A DNA stretch of 64,000 nt from Actinoplanes sp. KI2 (GTDB lineage: Bacteria; Actinomycetota; Actinomycetes; Mycobacteriales; Micromonosporaceae). Under the pieces are notes generated by a model. It made no database searches. It saw nothing but the letters and a program-made list of their open reading frames with translations, and was not told where the DNA came from. The translations under genes were made by a program, and so were the position numbers. Below are positions 16,326-25,943 of this stretch, one piece after another. Position 1 is the first letter of the stretch. The number at the start of each line of letters is the position of its first letter. Location: positions 1 to 64,000 of the forward strand of contig NZ_JAOSZE010000004.1 in assembly GCF_025630775.1 (NCBI RefSeq), read 5' to 3'.

Positions 16326-16705
16326 TGCTTCTCCTTGGGCGGGGAACTGCAAGGGGGACTGCTTGCACCCTCGGGGAGGCCGATCTCTCCACATTTCGGG
16401 GAGAGCGCTCCCCCGCAATCGAAGCTAGGTAGCCCCGCCGCGCCCTGTCCAGAGTTGGCCACGGTTCCGGAACCGATCGATAACCGCGGTGGACTTGCGG
16501 ATGTCACAACACTTTGCCATGACGACTTGCCCTTATGGGCATAGTCGCAGCTCAATGGCGTTCCGCAACTTCCCGTTCATCACCGCCGAGGCGATCGAAC
16601 CCGGCCGATAACGAAGACCCCGGAACCGGTTCCGGCGCTGATCAGGAAAAGCAGCCTTCCCGACATACCGCCCAGTCGGTCATGAGAGAGCGCTTCCCGA
16701 CATTC
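16326..16705. promoter_or_regulatory. 380-nt regulatory region with three palindromes
   Basis: No gene is visible here. Contents: a CebR-like box at 16397-16415 (CGGGGAGAGCGCTCCCCCG, one mismatch from a palindrome, resembling TGGGAGCGCTCCCA); a perfect 14-bp palindrome CGGTTCCGGAACCG at 16462-16475; and a perfect 16-bp palindrome CCGGAACCGGTTCCGG at 16620-16635. A variant GGGAAGCGCTCTC (minus strand) lies near 16684. The first box is 72-90 nt upstream of the discoidin-gene ATG, a usual place for a LacI-family operator of a secreted carbohydrate enzyme. Confidence 0.6.
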
Positions 16706-17770
<1,065 letters not shown>

Positions 17771-17851
17771 ACCGGTTTGCCTCTTGCGGGGTGGGCTGGG
17801 CGTGAGGACGCTGTGGACACTGGCGGACGGCGTAGCGAAAGGGCTCGGCAG

Positions 17852-18469
17852 ATGGCGTGGGGTGCGGCGAAATGGCGGGCCGTGGTGCTCGATTTTCTGG
17901 AGCGGGCGGGTTGGTCGGCCGGTGAGGTCTTCTTCGCCACCCTGCTGGCCGGCGGGACCACGGTCTCGGTTGCCAATCTGCCCTGGGCCTACTCGTTGAC
18001 CCTTGCCTTCAGCGCGGCGGTCTCCTCGATCGTGCTCACGGCGGTGCAGTACCTGGCCAAGCAGACGAACCTGTCGTTCTGGCCCGACCTGCTCGTGCGG
18101 ATGGTCAAGACGTTCCTCGGCTCGCTGAGCGCGTCGATCGCGGCCGCCAAGGTCTTCGACCTCACGACGTTCCACTGGAGCGCCGCGCTCAATGTCGCCG
18201 TGCTGGCGACCTTGACCGCGCTGGGCAAGGGCCTGCTGGCCCGGCAGTCGGTGGTGCAGGTGGTGCAGGTGGTGCCGGCGGCAGCGCCGGCAGCGTCGGC
18301 AGCCGCCTCGGCCGCGCCGATCGAGCGGGCCGCACCGGCGGCGCCGGCCGCGACCGCAACCGTCCGCGAGGCCACCCCGCCCGAGGTGGCAGCCGCGCCG
18401 GTTCCGGCCGCGCAAGCGAACCCGTCGACGCTGCCGACCCAGACCTATGTCGAGGCGGTGCAGCAGTGA
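17852..18469 (+). CDS. holin-like small membrane protein with Ala/Pro-rich tail
   Basis: A 205-residue protein. Three or four membrane spans occupy residues about 20-135 (FFATLLAGGTTVSV, LTLAFSAAVSSIVLTAVQYL, FLGSLSASIAAAKVF, AALNVAVLATLTALGKGLL). A roughly 70-residue Ala/Pro/Val-rich low-complexity tail begins QVVQVVPAAAPAA. The spacing and the short LARQ border resemble actinophage-type holins, but no lysin, tail or integrase gene is near. ATG 17852 follows AAAGGG. The most I can say is a membrane protein of holin-like architecture, perhaps domesticated. It converges with rhaI across 7 nt. Confidence 0.6.
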   Translation: MAWGAAKWRAVVLDFLERAGWSAGEVFFATLLAGGTTVSVANLPWAYSLTLAFSAAVSSIVLTAVQYLAKQTNLSFWPDLLVRMVKTFLGSLSASIAAAKVFDLTTFHWSAALNVAVLATLTALGKGLLARQSVVQVVQVVPAAAPAASAAASAAPIERAAPAAPAATATVREATPPEVAAAPVPAAQANPSTLPTQTYVEAVQQ

Positions 18470-18476
18470 CTCCGGG

Positions 18477-19643
18477 TCAGGCGCCCCAGCCGGCCTGGGT
18501 GCCGCCCACCCGCTCGGCCACGATCTTCTCGTCGTAGCCGCTGCGCTTGTAGGCGGCGATCGGGTCGGGGTCGAGGCCGGCATCGGCGCGGACCTCGGCC
18601 AGCAGCGGGCGGACATCGGTGTTGTAGGCGTCCATGAAGACCGCGTTGGCCGCCAGGACGTCGCCGTCGCTCTGCGCCGCGGTCAGCGCGTCCTGGTCGA
18701 CCAGGAGGGCCTTCGCGGTCGCCTCCTGGACGTTCATCACCGAGCGGATGATCGCGGGAATCTTGCGCTCGATGTTGTGGCACTGGTCGAGCATGAAAGC
18801 GATGCCGTAGGCCGGGTCGAGAGCGTTGCCGCGGACGATCTCGTACATGATCCGGAACAGCTGGAACGGGTCCGCGGCGCCGACCATCAGGTCGTCGTCG
18901 GCGTAGAAGCGGCTGTTGAAGTCGAAGGCGCCCAGCCTTCCCTGGCGGAGCAGGAACGCCACGATGAACTCGATGTTCGTGCCCGGAGCGTGGTGGCCGG
19001 TGTCGATGCAGACGGTGGCGCGCTCGCCCAACTCGACGCAGTGGGCGTAGGCGGTGCCCCAGTCCGGCACGTCGGTGGCGTAGAACGCGGGCTCGAAGAG
19101 CTTGTACTCCAGCAGGATCCGCTGGTGCTCGCCGAGCCGGCCGTACGTCTCGCGCAGCGCCGCGGCCAGCCGATCCTGCCGGGTGCGCAGGTCGTCCTGG
19201 CCGGGGTAGTTGGTGCCGTCGGAGAACCAGAGCTTGAGGTCCCGCGAGCCGGTCCGGTCCATGATGTCGATCGCCTCGAGCAGGTGGTCGGTGGCCTTGC
19301 GGCGGATCCCCGGGTCGGGGTTGGTGACCGAACCCAGCCGGTAGTCGTCGTCCTGGAAGACGTTGGTGTTGATCGCACCGATGCCCACGCCCTGGTCGGC
19401 GGCGTAGCGGGACAGCGCGGCGTAATCGTCCACCCGGTCCCACGGGATGTGCAGCGCGACCGTGGGGGCGACGCCGGTGAACCGCTGCACCGCGGCCGCG
19501 TCGGCGATCTTCTCCTCGGGGTTGCGCGGCACGCCGGGCTGGGCGAACACCTTGAATCGGGTGCCGGAGTTCCCGTACGCCCAGGACGGGGTCTCGATGC
19601 GCTGTGCGGCGAGCGCACGCTTGACCGCAGCCAGGTCAGTCAT
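18477..19643 (-). CDS. rhaI: L-rhamnose isomerase
   Basis: A 388-residue TIM-barrel isomerase converting L-rhamnose to L-rhamnulose. Segments ALHIPWDRVDDY, GAINTNVFQDDDY, LLEYKLFEPAFY (metal-ligand Glu), CIDTGHHAPGTNIEF (Asp, His) and AFDFNSRFYADDDLM (Asp) match the actinobacterial/Pseudomonas RhaI type rather than E. coli RhaA. ATG 19643 follows the rhaM stop by 6 nt. It is the last gene of the minus-strand rhamnose operon, after transporter and mutarotase. Product passes to RhaB. Confidence 0.92.
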   Translation of the reverse strand: MTDLAAVKRALAAQRIETPSWAYGNSGTRFKVFAQPGVPRNPEEKIADAAAVQRFTGVAPTVALHIPWDRVDDYAALSRYAADQGVGIGAINTNVFQDDDYRLGSVTNPDPGIRRKATDHLLEAIDIMDRTGSRDLKLWFSDGTNYPGQDDLRTRQDRLAAALRETYGRLGEHQRILLEYKLFEPAFYATDVPDWGTAYAHCVELGERATVCIDTGHHAPGTNIEFIVAFLLRQGRLGAFDFNSRFYADDDLMVGAADPFQLFRIMYEIVRGNALDPAYGIAFMLDQCHNIERKIPAIIRSVMNVQEATAKALLVDQDALTAAQSDGDVLAANAVFMDAYNTDVRPLLAEVRADAGLDPDPIAAYKRSGYDEKIVAERVGGTQAGWGA

Positions 19644-19649
19644 CACGGA

Positions 19650-19979
19650 TCACTTCTCTTCCGGGTCTTCTGCGAGGTGGAACACCTCGGTCAGCAGCGG
19701 GAAGCCTTCGGTCGGCGTGGTGCCGGCGAAGAACTTCGCCATCTCCGCCTGCCACCGGGTGTTGACGTCCAGCGCCGCCATCGCCGCCTGGGACGCCGCA
19801 AGGTCGTCCGCCTCCACGTAGCCGATCAGCAGGCCGTCGGAGCGCAGGAACAGGGAGTAGTTGCGCCAGCCGGTGGCCCGAAGTGCGTCCTGCATCTCGG
19901 GCCACACGGACTGGTGCCGCTCCACGTACTCCGCCATCCGCTCGGGACGGACCTGGAGGTTGAAGCAGTATCGAGCCAT
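19650..19979 (-). CDS. rhaM: L-rhamnose mutarotase
   Basis: A 109-residue dimeric alpha/beta-barrel protein of the RhaM family, interconverting alpha and beta anomers of L-rhamnose. Key pieces are MARYCFNLQVRPERMAEYVE, HQSVWPEMQDAL with the catalytic-site His, YSLFLRSDGLLIGYVE, and MAKFFAG at the C-terminal side. It lies between the binding-protein gene and rhaI. Length and motifs match the family fully. Confidence 0.92.
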   Translation of the reverse strand: MARYCFNLQVRPERMAEYVERHQSVWPEMQDALRATGWRNYSLFLRSDGLLIGYVEADDLAASQAAMAALDVNTRWQAEMAKFFAGTTPTEGFPLLTEVFHLAEDPEEK

Positions 19980-20023
19980 TTCTGGTCTTTCTTCTGGGGT
20001 TTTCCGCCGCGGGTAGGCTCAGC

Positions 20024-21097
20024 TCAGAAGTTGTACTTGTCGATGTTCTCGGGGGTGAACTCGGTGGGCGGGCCGAGGACGACCTCGCCGTTCTCGCCGA
20101 CGGTGTACGAGCCGAGCTTCCCGGCGCTGAACTTGTCGCCCTGGGCGCCGGTGATCTGCCCGGACGCCAGCGCGGCGCCGGCGTAGGCGGCCAGGTAACC
20201 GATGCCGGCGGGGTCCCACAGCGCGAACTTGGAGACCGTGCCGTCCTTGACGTACTGCCGCATCTGGTTGGGCAGGCCGAGGCCGGTGACGGCGACCTTG
20301 CCCTTGTAGGACGACCCGCCGATGTAGCGGGCGGCGGCCGCGATACCGACGGTGGTCGGCGCGACGATGACCTTCAGGTTCGGGTACGACTGCATGAGGC
20401 CCTGGGCCTCCTGGAAGGACTTCTGGTCGTCGTCGTTGCCGTAGGCGACCTTGACCAGCTTCAGCTTGCTGTACTCCGGCTTGGCCAGCTCGGTCTTCAT
20501 CACCGCGATCCACGCGTTCTGGTTGGTCGCGTTCGGCGTGGCGGACAGCACCGCGATCTCGCCGCCCGCGGTCCCGGCCTGCTCCAGGGCCATCTTCGCC
20601 AGCGACTGGCCGATCCCCTCGGTGGTGGCCTGGTTGATGAAGATGTCCCGGCAGTCCTTGTTGGCGTCCGAGTCGAACGTGACCACTTTGATCTTCGCGG
20701 CTCGCGCCTGGTTCAGCGACGGGCAGACCGCGTTCGGGTCGTTCGCGGCGATCACGATGACGTCCTGCTGCTGCTGGATCAGCGTGTTGATGTAGGAGAC
20801 CTGCGACGAGGCCGACGCGTCGTTCGGGCCGACCTTCTTGTACTCGCCCTGCAACTCCTTGACCGCCGTCTCACCACCGGAGGTCTCGACATCGGAGTAG
20901 GGGTTGTTCAACTGCTTCGGCAGGTACGCGATCTTCAGGCCGGTCTTCAGCTGTGCGTTCGGGTTCGCGCTGGCCGCGGTCTGGGTGCCCGCGCCGGTGT
21001 CGGAGGAGTTCTTCTTGGTCGTGCCACCACAACCGGCGACGGCGAGCGTCAGGATCGAGACCGCCGAGATGGTGACGGCCATGCGGTGTCGCAACAT
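20024..21097 (-). CDS. rhaS: rhamnose ABC transporter substrate-binding lipoprotein
   Basis: A 357-residue lipoprotein. The signal peptide ends LAVAGC with Cys at about residue 23, then a Ser/Thr/Gly linker. The binding core begins GLKIAYLPKQLNNPYSDVE, contains VIVIAANDPNAVCPSLNQA, VVTFDSDANKDC and WDPAGIGYLAAYAGA, and ends ENIDKYNF. This is the RhaS-type CUT2 binder. GGAG lies 5 nt before the ATG. It binds extracellular L-rhamnose for RhaTPQ and is the fourth gene of the operon, unusually placed after the permeases. Confidence 0.92.
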   Translation of the reverse strand: MLRHRMAVTISAVSILTLAVAGCGGTTKKNSSDTGAGTQTAASANPNAQLKTGLKIAYLPKQLNNPYSDVETSGGETAVKELQGEYKKVGPNDASASSQVSYINTLIQQQQDVIVIAANDPNAVCPSLNQARAAKIKVVTFDSDANKDCRDIFINQATTEGIGQSLAKMALEQAGTAGGEIAVLSATPNATNQNAWIAVMKTELAKPEYSKLKLVKVAYGNDDDQKSFQEAQGLMQSYPNLKVIVAPTTVGIAAAARYIGGSSYKGKVAVTGLGLPNQMRQYVKDGTVSKFALWDPAGIGYLAAYAGAALASGQITGAQGDKFSAGKLGSYTVGENGEVVLGPPTEFTPENIDKYNF

Positions 21098-21113
21098 GCT
21101 GGCTCCAAACGAT

Positions 21114-22094
21114 CTACTGTGCGGCGGACTGGCGGAGTCGACGGCGCTGCCAGTTGCCGCGAACGGTGGTGACGATGTTGGGAATCAGGACGGACAGCAC
21201 GAGCAGCGAGCCCGTGACGATGTTCAGCGCCTGCCCGGAGACGTCCTCCAGGCGCAGCGCGTTCTGCAGCGCGGTCAGCAGCACGACGCCGGCGAGAACG
21301 CCGGGCAGGCTGCCCTTTCCGCCGAAGATCGACACGCCGCCCAGCAGGACGGCCGCGACCACGGCGAGCTCGAGCCCGATGCCGTTGTCGGCGCGGGCAC
21401 TGGAGTAGCGCAGCGTCCACAGCACCCCGACCAGGCCGGAGACCGCGCCGCTGACGACGTACAGCCAGAACTTGGTACGGGCGACGCGGATGCCGGAGAA
21501 GTGCGCGGCCTGCGCGTTGGCGCCGATGGCGTACAGCGAGCGGCCGATCGGGGTGGCGTGCAGGAGCACCCCGAAGACCACCGCCATCGCGATGATCGGG
21601 ATCAGGACGTTCGGGATGCTGCCGTCATCGATGGTCCCGGTGACCCAGCCGGTGAAGCTGAACGGGAAGTCGGCCACCGCGCTGTCGCCGAGCACCACGA
21701 AGGCGAGACCGCGGTAGAGGGCCAGGGTGCCGATGGTGACCGCGAGCGAGGGCAGCCCGAGCCCGGTGATCAGAAAGCCGTTGAGCACGCCGGCGACCGC
21801 GCCGATCAGGACGCAGAGCGGGATGATCGTCTGGATCGCCATGTCGTGGTTCCAGAACCAGCCCATCAGCGAGCTGGTGAGGCCGAGGATGCTGGCCACC
21901 GACAGGTCGATCTCGCCGGTGATGATGATGAAGGTCATCGGCAGCGCGACCAGGATGATCGGCATCAGGTCGAGCACCATGAAGGTGAAGTTGCGGCTCG
22001 TGCCGAAGTTGTCGACCGCCAGCGACGCCACGATCAGGACCGCGATCGTGAGCAGGATGATGATGCTGTCCCAGCTCGCGAGCTTCTTAAACAT
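21114..22094 (-). CDS. rhaQ: rhamnose ABC transporter permease RhaQ
   Basis: A 326-residue CUT2 permease. Spans include IIILLTIAVLIVASLAV; signatures are FIIITGEIDLSVASILGL, GLPSLAVTIGTLALYRG and GGVSIFGGKGSLPGVLAG. It pairs with RhaP as a heterodimer, the usual arrangement for rhamnose importers. The first 8 nt overlap the 3' end of rhaP, and GAGGG precedes the ATG within that gene, so translation is coupled. Confidence 0.9.
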   Translation of the reverse strand: MFKKLASWDSIIILLTIAVLIVASLAVDNFGTSRNFTFMVLDLMPIILVALPMTFIIITGEIDLSVASILGLTSSLMGWFWNHDMAIQTIIPLCVLIGAVAGVLNGFLITGLGLPSLAVTIGTLALYRGLAFVVLGDSAVADFPFSFTGWVTGTIDDGSIPNVLIPIIAMAVVFGVLLHATPIGRSLYAIGANAQAAHFSGIRVARTKFWLYVVSGAVSGLVGVLWTLRYSSARADNGIGLELAVVAAVLLGGVSIFGGKGSLPGVLAGVVLLTALQNALRLEDVSGQALNIVTGSLLVLSVLIPNIVTTVRGNWQRRRLRQSAAQ

Positions 22095-23100
22095 GCGTGT
22101 CCCTCTTCCGCAGCGAGCGGGCGATCCGCACGGCCACCAGCCGGTCGGCGCAGATGGCCAGGATGATCAGCGCGCCGACGATGGCCTGCTGCCAGAACTG
22201 GTTGATGTCGAGCACCGCCAGGGCGCTGCTGATCACCGTGAGCAGCAGCGCGCCGAGCGCGGCGCCCCAGACCGTGCCGCTGCCGCCGAAGACCGCGACG
22301 CCGCCGACCACCACCGCGGCGACCACGTTCAGCTCGTATCCGGTGCCGGCACTCGCGTCCACGGTGCCGAACCGGGCGGCGAACAGCGCACCGGCCAGGC
22401 CGGCCAGCGCGCCGGAGAGGACGAACGCGCCGAGCAGGTTGCGGGCGACCTTGATGCCGGCCAGCTCGGCGGCCTGCGGGCTGGAGCCCATCGCGTACAG
22501 CTCGCGGCCGACCCGGTAGTTGCGCATCACCAGGGTGGCGCCGCCGACCACGATCAGCGCGATCAGCACCAGCCACGGGATGCCGAGGATGCTGTCGTTG
22601 GCGAAGTTCAAGAAGTGTGCCGGCAGCTTGTCGGCGTTGACCTGCGAACCGCCCGCCCACTGGTAGGTGATGCCGCGGTAGATGTACAGCGTGCCCAGGG
22701 TGACGACCAGCGCCGGGACCTTGCCATAGCGGACCAGCACGCCGTTGAGCAGGCCCGCCACGGCGCCGACCGCGAGGCCGACGAGGATGGCGACGATCAT
22801 CGGCAGGCCCTGGTGGTCGCTCATCATGCCGGCGACCGTCCAGGCCGAGATGCCGAGGACCGAGCCGACGCTGAGGTCGATGTTCCGGGTGATCACGACG
22901 ACCGCCTGGCCGGTGGCCATGACCGCGAGGATCGCGGTGTTCAGCAGGTTGTCGCGGATGCTCTGGGCGGAGAGGAAGCGCGGGTTGTTGATCGTCGTGT
23001 AGAGGACCAGCAGCGCGAGGGCGAGCAGGATGCCCAACTCGCGGGTTTTGAGCAAGCTCATGGTTGGTTTTCGCGGCTTCTCCAGGGCCAGGGGTGTCAT
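22087..23100 (-). CDS. rhaP: rhamnose ABC transporter permease RhaP
   Basis: A 337-residue CUT2 permease. Signatures are [40 protein letters not shown] and [23 protein letters not shown] 23100 overlaps the ATPase stop (ATGA) and starts [14 protein letters not shown]; a longer reading is open but lies inside the ATPase gene. It forms the channel with RhaQ. Confidence 0.9.
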   Translation of the reverse strand: MTPLALEKPRKPTMSLLKTRELGILLALALLVLYTTINNPRFLSAQSIRDNLLNTAILAVMATGQAVVVITRNIDLSVGSVLGISAWTVAGMMSDHQGLPMIVAILVGLAVGAVAGLLNGVLVRYGKVPALVVTLGTLYIYRGITYQWAGGSQVNADKLPAHFLNFANDSILGIPWLVLIALIVVGGATLVMRNYRVGRELYAMGSSPQAAELAGIKVARNLLGAFVLSGALAGLAGALFAARFGTVDASAGTGYELNVVAAVVVGGVAVFGGSGTVWGAALGALLLTVISSALAVLDINQFWQQAIVGALIILAICADRLVAVRIARSLRKRDTHV

Positions 23101-24602
23101 GCCGCAGCCTCCTGGCCCATGGCCGCGTACATGACGGACTCTTCCGTGGCTTCCGCGCGGGTCATCTCGGCGGCGACTCGCCCTTCCCGCAGCACGATGA
23201 TCCGGTCGGCCATGCCCAGCACCTCGGGCAGTTCGGACGAGACCATGACGACCGCGAGGCCGTCGGCGGCCAGCGACGACATCAGCCGGTGCACCTCCGC
23301 CTTGGTGCCCACGTCGATGCCCCGGGTCGGCTCGTCGACGATCAGCAGCTGCGGGGTGGTGGCCAGCCACTTGGCGAGCACCACCTTCTGCTGGTTGCCG
23401 CCGGAGAGGGTGCCGACCGCGTCGGTGAGCCGGCCCAGCTTGGTCTGCAGCTTCTCCGCCCAGGTGGCGGCGGCGCGCTTCTCCACGCCGCCGAAGAGCA
23501 GGCCCAGCCGGGCGAGCTTGCGCGCTCGCGGGAGCGTGATGTTGCGCTCGATGGAGAGCTCCACGATCAGGCCCTGCTGCCGCCGGTCCTCGGGGACCAG
23601 GGCCATGCCGGCGGCCATAGCGGCGCGCGGGCTGCCGGATTTAAGGCGCTTTCCACGTATCTTTACGACACCAGAGTCATAGGGATCCACGCCGAAGACT
23701 GCCTGCATCACCTCTGAGCGGCCGGCGCCCACCAGGCCGGCCAGCGCGACGATCTCACCGGCCCGCACCTCGAACGAGATGTCCCGGAAGACGCCCTCCC
23801 GGGACAAACTCTCCACGGAGAGCATCACCTCGCCCGGCTCGACCTCCTGCTTGGGGAAGAGCGCGCTCAGATCGCGGCCGACCATCCGGCGGATCATGTC
23901 GTCCACGGTGAGGTCGGCGACCATCTCGGTGGCGACGTGCTTGCCGTCGCGCATGATGGTGACTCGCTCGCAGAGCTCGGTGATCTCCTCGAACCGGTGC
24001 GAGATGAACAGGATCGCCGCGCCCTCGTCGCGCAGCGACCGCACCACCGCGAACAGCCGCTCGACCTCGACCCGGGACAGCGCCGCGGTCGGCTCATCCA
24101 TGATCAGGACGCGGGCCTCGCTGGACAACGCCTTGGCGATCTCGACCAGCTGCTGGTCGGCGATCGACAGGCCGCGGGCCGGGCGGGTCGGGTCGATGTG
24201 CACGCCGAGCCGGGCGAACAGCCGGTCGGCGGTGGCGTGCATGGCCTTGCGGTCGATCTGGCGCAGCCGGGTCACCGGCTGGTTGCCCATCGCGATGTTC
24301 TCGGCGACGGACAGGTCGGGGAAGAGGGTGGGCTCCTGGTAGATGACCGCGATGCCGGCCGCCTTGGCGTCGGCCGGGCCGGCGAAGTCGACATCCGCCC
24401 CGTGCACCCGCAGCGTGCCGGTGTCCGGCCGGTGCACGCCGGCCAGCATCTTCACGATCGTGGACTTGCCGGCGCCGTTCTCGCCGACGAGGGCGTGCGC
24501 CTCGCCGCCGTACAGCGGGAAGCTCACCCCCTGCACGGCGGCGACGGCGCCGAAGGATTTCGTCACGTCGTGGACTTCGAGCAGGGCAGCCGCCTCCGCC
24601 AC
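23097..24602 (-). CDS. rhaT: rhamnose ABC transporter ATPase (double domain)
   Basis: A 501-residue fused CUT2 ATPase. Domain 1 has Walker [10 protein letters not shown], signature region [12 protein letters not shown] and Walker [12 protein letters not shown]. Domain 2 has the degenerate P-loop [11 protein letters not shown], signature [15 protein letters not shown] and [12 protein letters not shown]. It powers L-rhamnose import. GTG 24602 has GGGAGG at 7 nt; an in-frame ATG at 24638 lies inside the operator and promoter start region, so GTG is preferred. First gene of the six-gene minus-strand operon. Confidence 0.92.
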   Translation of the reverse strand: MAEAAALLEVHDVTKSFGAVAAVQGVSFPLYGGEAHALVGENGAGKSTIVKMLAGVHRPDTGTLRVHGADVDFAGPADAKAAGIAVIYQEPTLFPDLSVAENIAMGNQPVTRLRQIDRKAMHATADRLFARLGVHIDPTRPARGLSIADQQLVEIAKALSSEARVLIMDEPTAALSRVEVERLFAVVRSLRDEGAAILFISHRFEEITELCERVTIMRDGKHVATEMVADLTVDDMIRRMVGRDLSALFPKQEVEPGEVMLSVESLSREGVFRDISFEVRAGEIVALAGLVGAGRSEVMQAVFGVDPYDSGVVKIRGKRLKSGSPRAAMAAGMALVPEDRRQQGLIVELSIERNITLPRARKLARLGLLFGGVEKRAAATWAEKLQTKLGRLTDAVGTLSGGNQQKVVLAKWLATTPQLLIVDEPTRGIDVGTKAEVHRLMSSLAADGLAVVMVSSELPEVLGMADRIIVLREGRVAAEMTRAEATEESVMYAAMGQEAAA

Positions 24603-24625
24603 GAGCCACCTCCCGAAGCAACCGT

Positions 24626-24669
24626 TGAAATGTTTCACAAACGTAGGTGGCCCTCATCACAGCTGTCAA
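24626..24669 (-). promoter_or_regulatory. rhaT operon promoter with RhaR operator
   Basis: Read on the minus strand: TTGACA (24669-24664), an 18-nt spacer, TACGTT (24645-24640), then TGAAACATTTCA (24637-24626) over the expected transcription start. The operator is TGAAA-N2-TTTCA, two bases from the perfect palindrome upstream of rhaD. A near-consensus promoter blocked by a LacI-type site predicts tight repression without rhamnose. Confidence 0.85.
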
Positions 24670-24734
24670 GCACAGGAGGGAAACAGCGCCGAAACAATGA
24701 CCCTGCACCGGTCGGCGGTACCGTAAGATGCTGC

Positions 24735-24746
24735 TTCAACGTTTCA
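24735..24746 (+). promoter_or_regulatory. degenerate RhaR operator before rhaR
   Basis: TTCAACGTTTCA matches the rhaD operator TGAAACGTTTCA at 10 of 12 positions, with one perfect half-site. It lies 14 nt before the GTG of rhaR, suggesting weak autoregulation. Confidence 0.6.
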
Positions 24747-24760
24747 ACAGGGGGTCCAGG

Positions 24761-25804
24761 GTGCTGAACGGCAGGACGCCGTCCGTGAAGGACGTGGCCG
24801 CCGCCGCCGGTGTCTCGCTCGGCACGGTCTCGAACGTCATGAACCGGCCCGAAGTGGTCAGCGCGCGGACCCGCGAGCGGGTCGAGCGGGCGATGGTCGA
24901 GCTCGGCTTCGTGCGCAACGAGTCGGCCCGCCAGCTGCGCGCCGGCACCAGCCGCGCGCTGGCGTACGTGATGCTCGACGGCACGAACCCGTTCTTCCAC
25001 GATGTCGCCCAGGGCATCGAGCTGGCCGCCGAGGATGCCGACCTGTCGCTGTTCATCTGCAACAGCAACAGCCGCGCCGAGCGCGAGGAGGCGCACCTCG
25101 ACCGCCTGCTTCAGCAGCGGGTCCAGGGCATCCTGATCACTCCGGTCAACCCCGAGGCGCCGTATCTCGACGACCTCGCCCGCCGCGGCGTCCCACTGGT
25201 CATCGTGGACCGCCGCCGCGGCGACGAGAGCTGTTGCTCGGTCGCGGTGGACGACGTGCACGGCGGCCGGGTCGCCATCGAGCATCTGGTCGAGCAGGGG
25301 CACCGCCGGGTGGCCTTCGTCGGCGGGCCGGAGTCGATCGGTCAGGTGCGCGAGCGTCTGCAGGGCGCCCGCGAGGTGTGGGCCGAGCTCGGCCTGCCGC
25401 CCGACGACCTGATCCATCTGGCGACCGAGGCGCTGACCGTCGCCGAGGGCCGCTCGGCCGGCGAGCGGCTGGCCGGCCTCCCGGCCCGTCGTCGGCCGAC
25501 GGCGGCCTTCTGCGCCAACGACCTGCTCGCGCTGGGCCTGCTGCAGCAGGGCATCGGCACCGGCCGGCGGGTGCCGGACGATCTGGCCATCGTCGGTTTC
25601 GACGACATCGAGTTCGCGGCCGCCGCGGCGGTGCCGCTGACGTCGGTGCGTCAGCCGCGGCAGGAGCTGGGGCGCGCGGCCGCGCAACTGGTGCTGGACG
25701 AGGCGACCAATCCGGCGCACGAGCACCAGCAGCTGTTCTTCACTCCCGAGCTGGTCGCCCGAGCTTCGACCCGAGCTCTTCCGCCTCGTCCGCGCGACGT
25801 GTAG
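24761..25804 (+). CDS. rhaR: LacI-family transcriptional regulator of rhamnose genes
   Basis: A 347-residue LacI/GalR protein. HTH: SVKDVAAAAGVSLGTVSNVM, then the hinge region (ELGFVRNESARQLRAGTSRA). The ligand core contains MLDGTNPFFHDVAQGIELAA, VPLVIVDRRRGDESC, EQGHRRVAFVGG and IVGFDDIEFAAAAAVPLTSV. GTG 24761 follows AGGGGG; an ATG at 24728 would place the operator inside the coding region. It is divergent from rhaTPQSMI and upstream of rhaD-rhaB, and matching palindromes occur at all three promoters, so it is very likely their repressor with a rhamnose-pathway sugar as inducer. The symbol is functional, not an orthologue of the E. coli AraC-type RhaR. Confidence 0.88.
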   Translation: MLNGRTPSVKDVAAAAGVSLGTVSNVMNRPEVVSARTRERVERAMVELGFVRNESARQLRAGTSRALAYVMLDGTNPFFHDVAQGIELAAEDADLSLFICNSNSRAEREEAHLDRLLQQRVQGILITPVNPEAPYLDDLARRGVPLVIVDRRRGDESCCSVAVDDVHGGRVAIEHLVEQGHRRVAFVGGPESIGQVRERLQGAREVWAELGLPPDDLIHLATEALTVAEGRSAGERLAGLPARRRPTAAFCANDLLALGLLQQGIGTGRRVPDDLAIVGFDDIEFAAAAAVPLTSVRQPRQELGRAAAQLVLDEATNPAHEHQQLFFTPELVARASTRALPPRPRDV

Positions 25805-25875
25805 GGCACCTGAGCGCTCCCGGCAGGACCACGACGCGACGCGCACGCCGACCCGGCTCCACTGCCGCGCGGCCC

Positions 25876-25928
25876 TTGACCGGGCAGCCGGGCGGCCGTA
25901 GTGTCTCGGTACGGTCTGAAACGTTTCA
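25876..25928 (+). promoter_or_regulatory. rhaD promoter with perfect RhaR operator
   Basis: TTGACC (25876-25881), a 17-nt spacer, TAGTGT (25899-25904), then the perfect 12-bp palindrome TGAAACGTTTCA (25917-25928) starting about 6 nt after the expected transcription start. The layout is identical to that of the rhaT promoter. The ATG of rhaD is 15 nt further on. Confidence 0.85.
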
Positions 25929-25943
25929 CGGACGAAGGCAGCG

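Noticed and set aside
14106..16544. 812-codon plus-strand ORF opposite the discoidin gene
   Set aside because: Composition is dominated by Arg/Val/Gly/His with no motif, and the minus strand has a signal peptide, CBM32 and a ribosome binding site.
17852..18469. Prophage remnant
   Set aside because: Only a single holin-like protein; no integrase, terminase, lysin, tail gene or attachment-site repeat.
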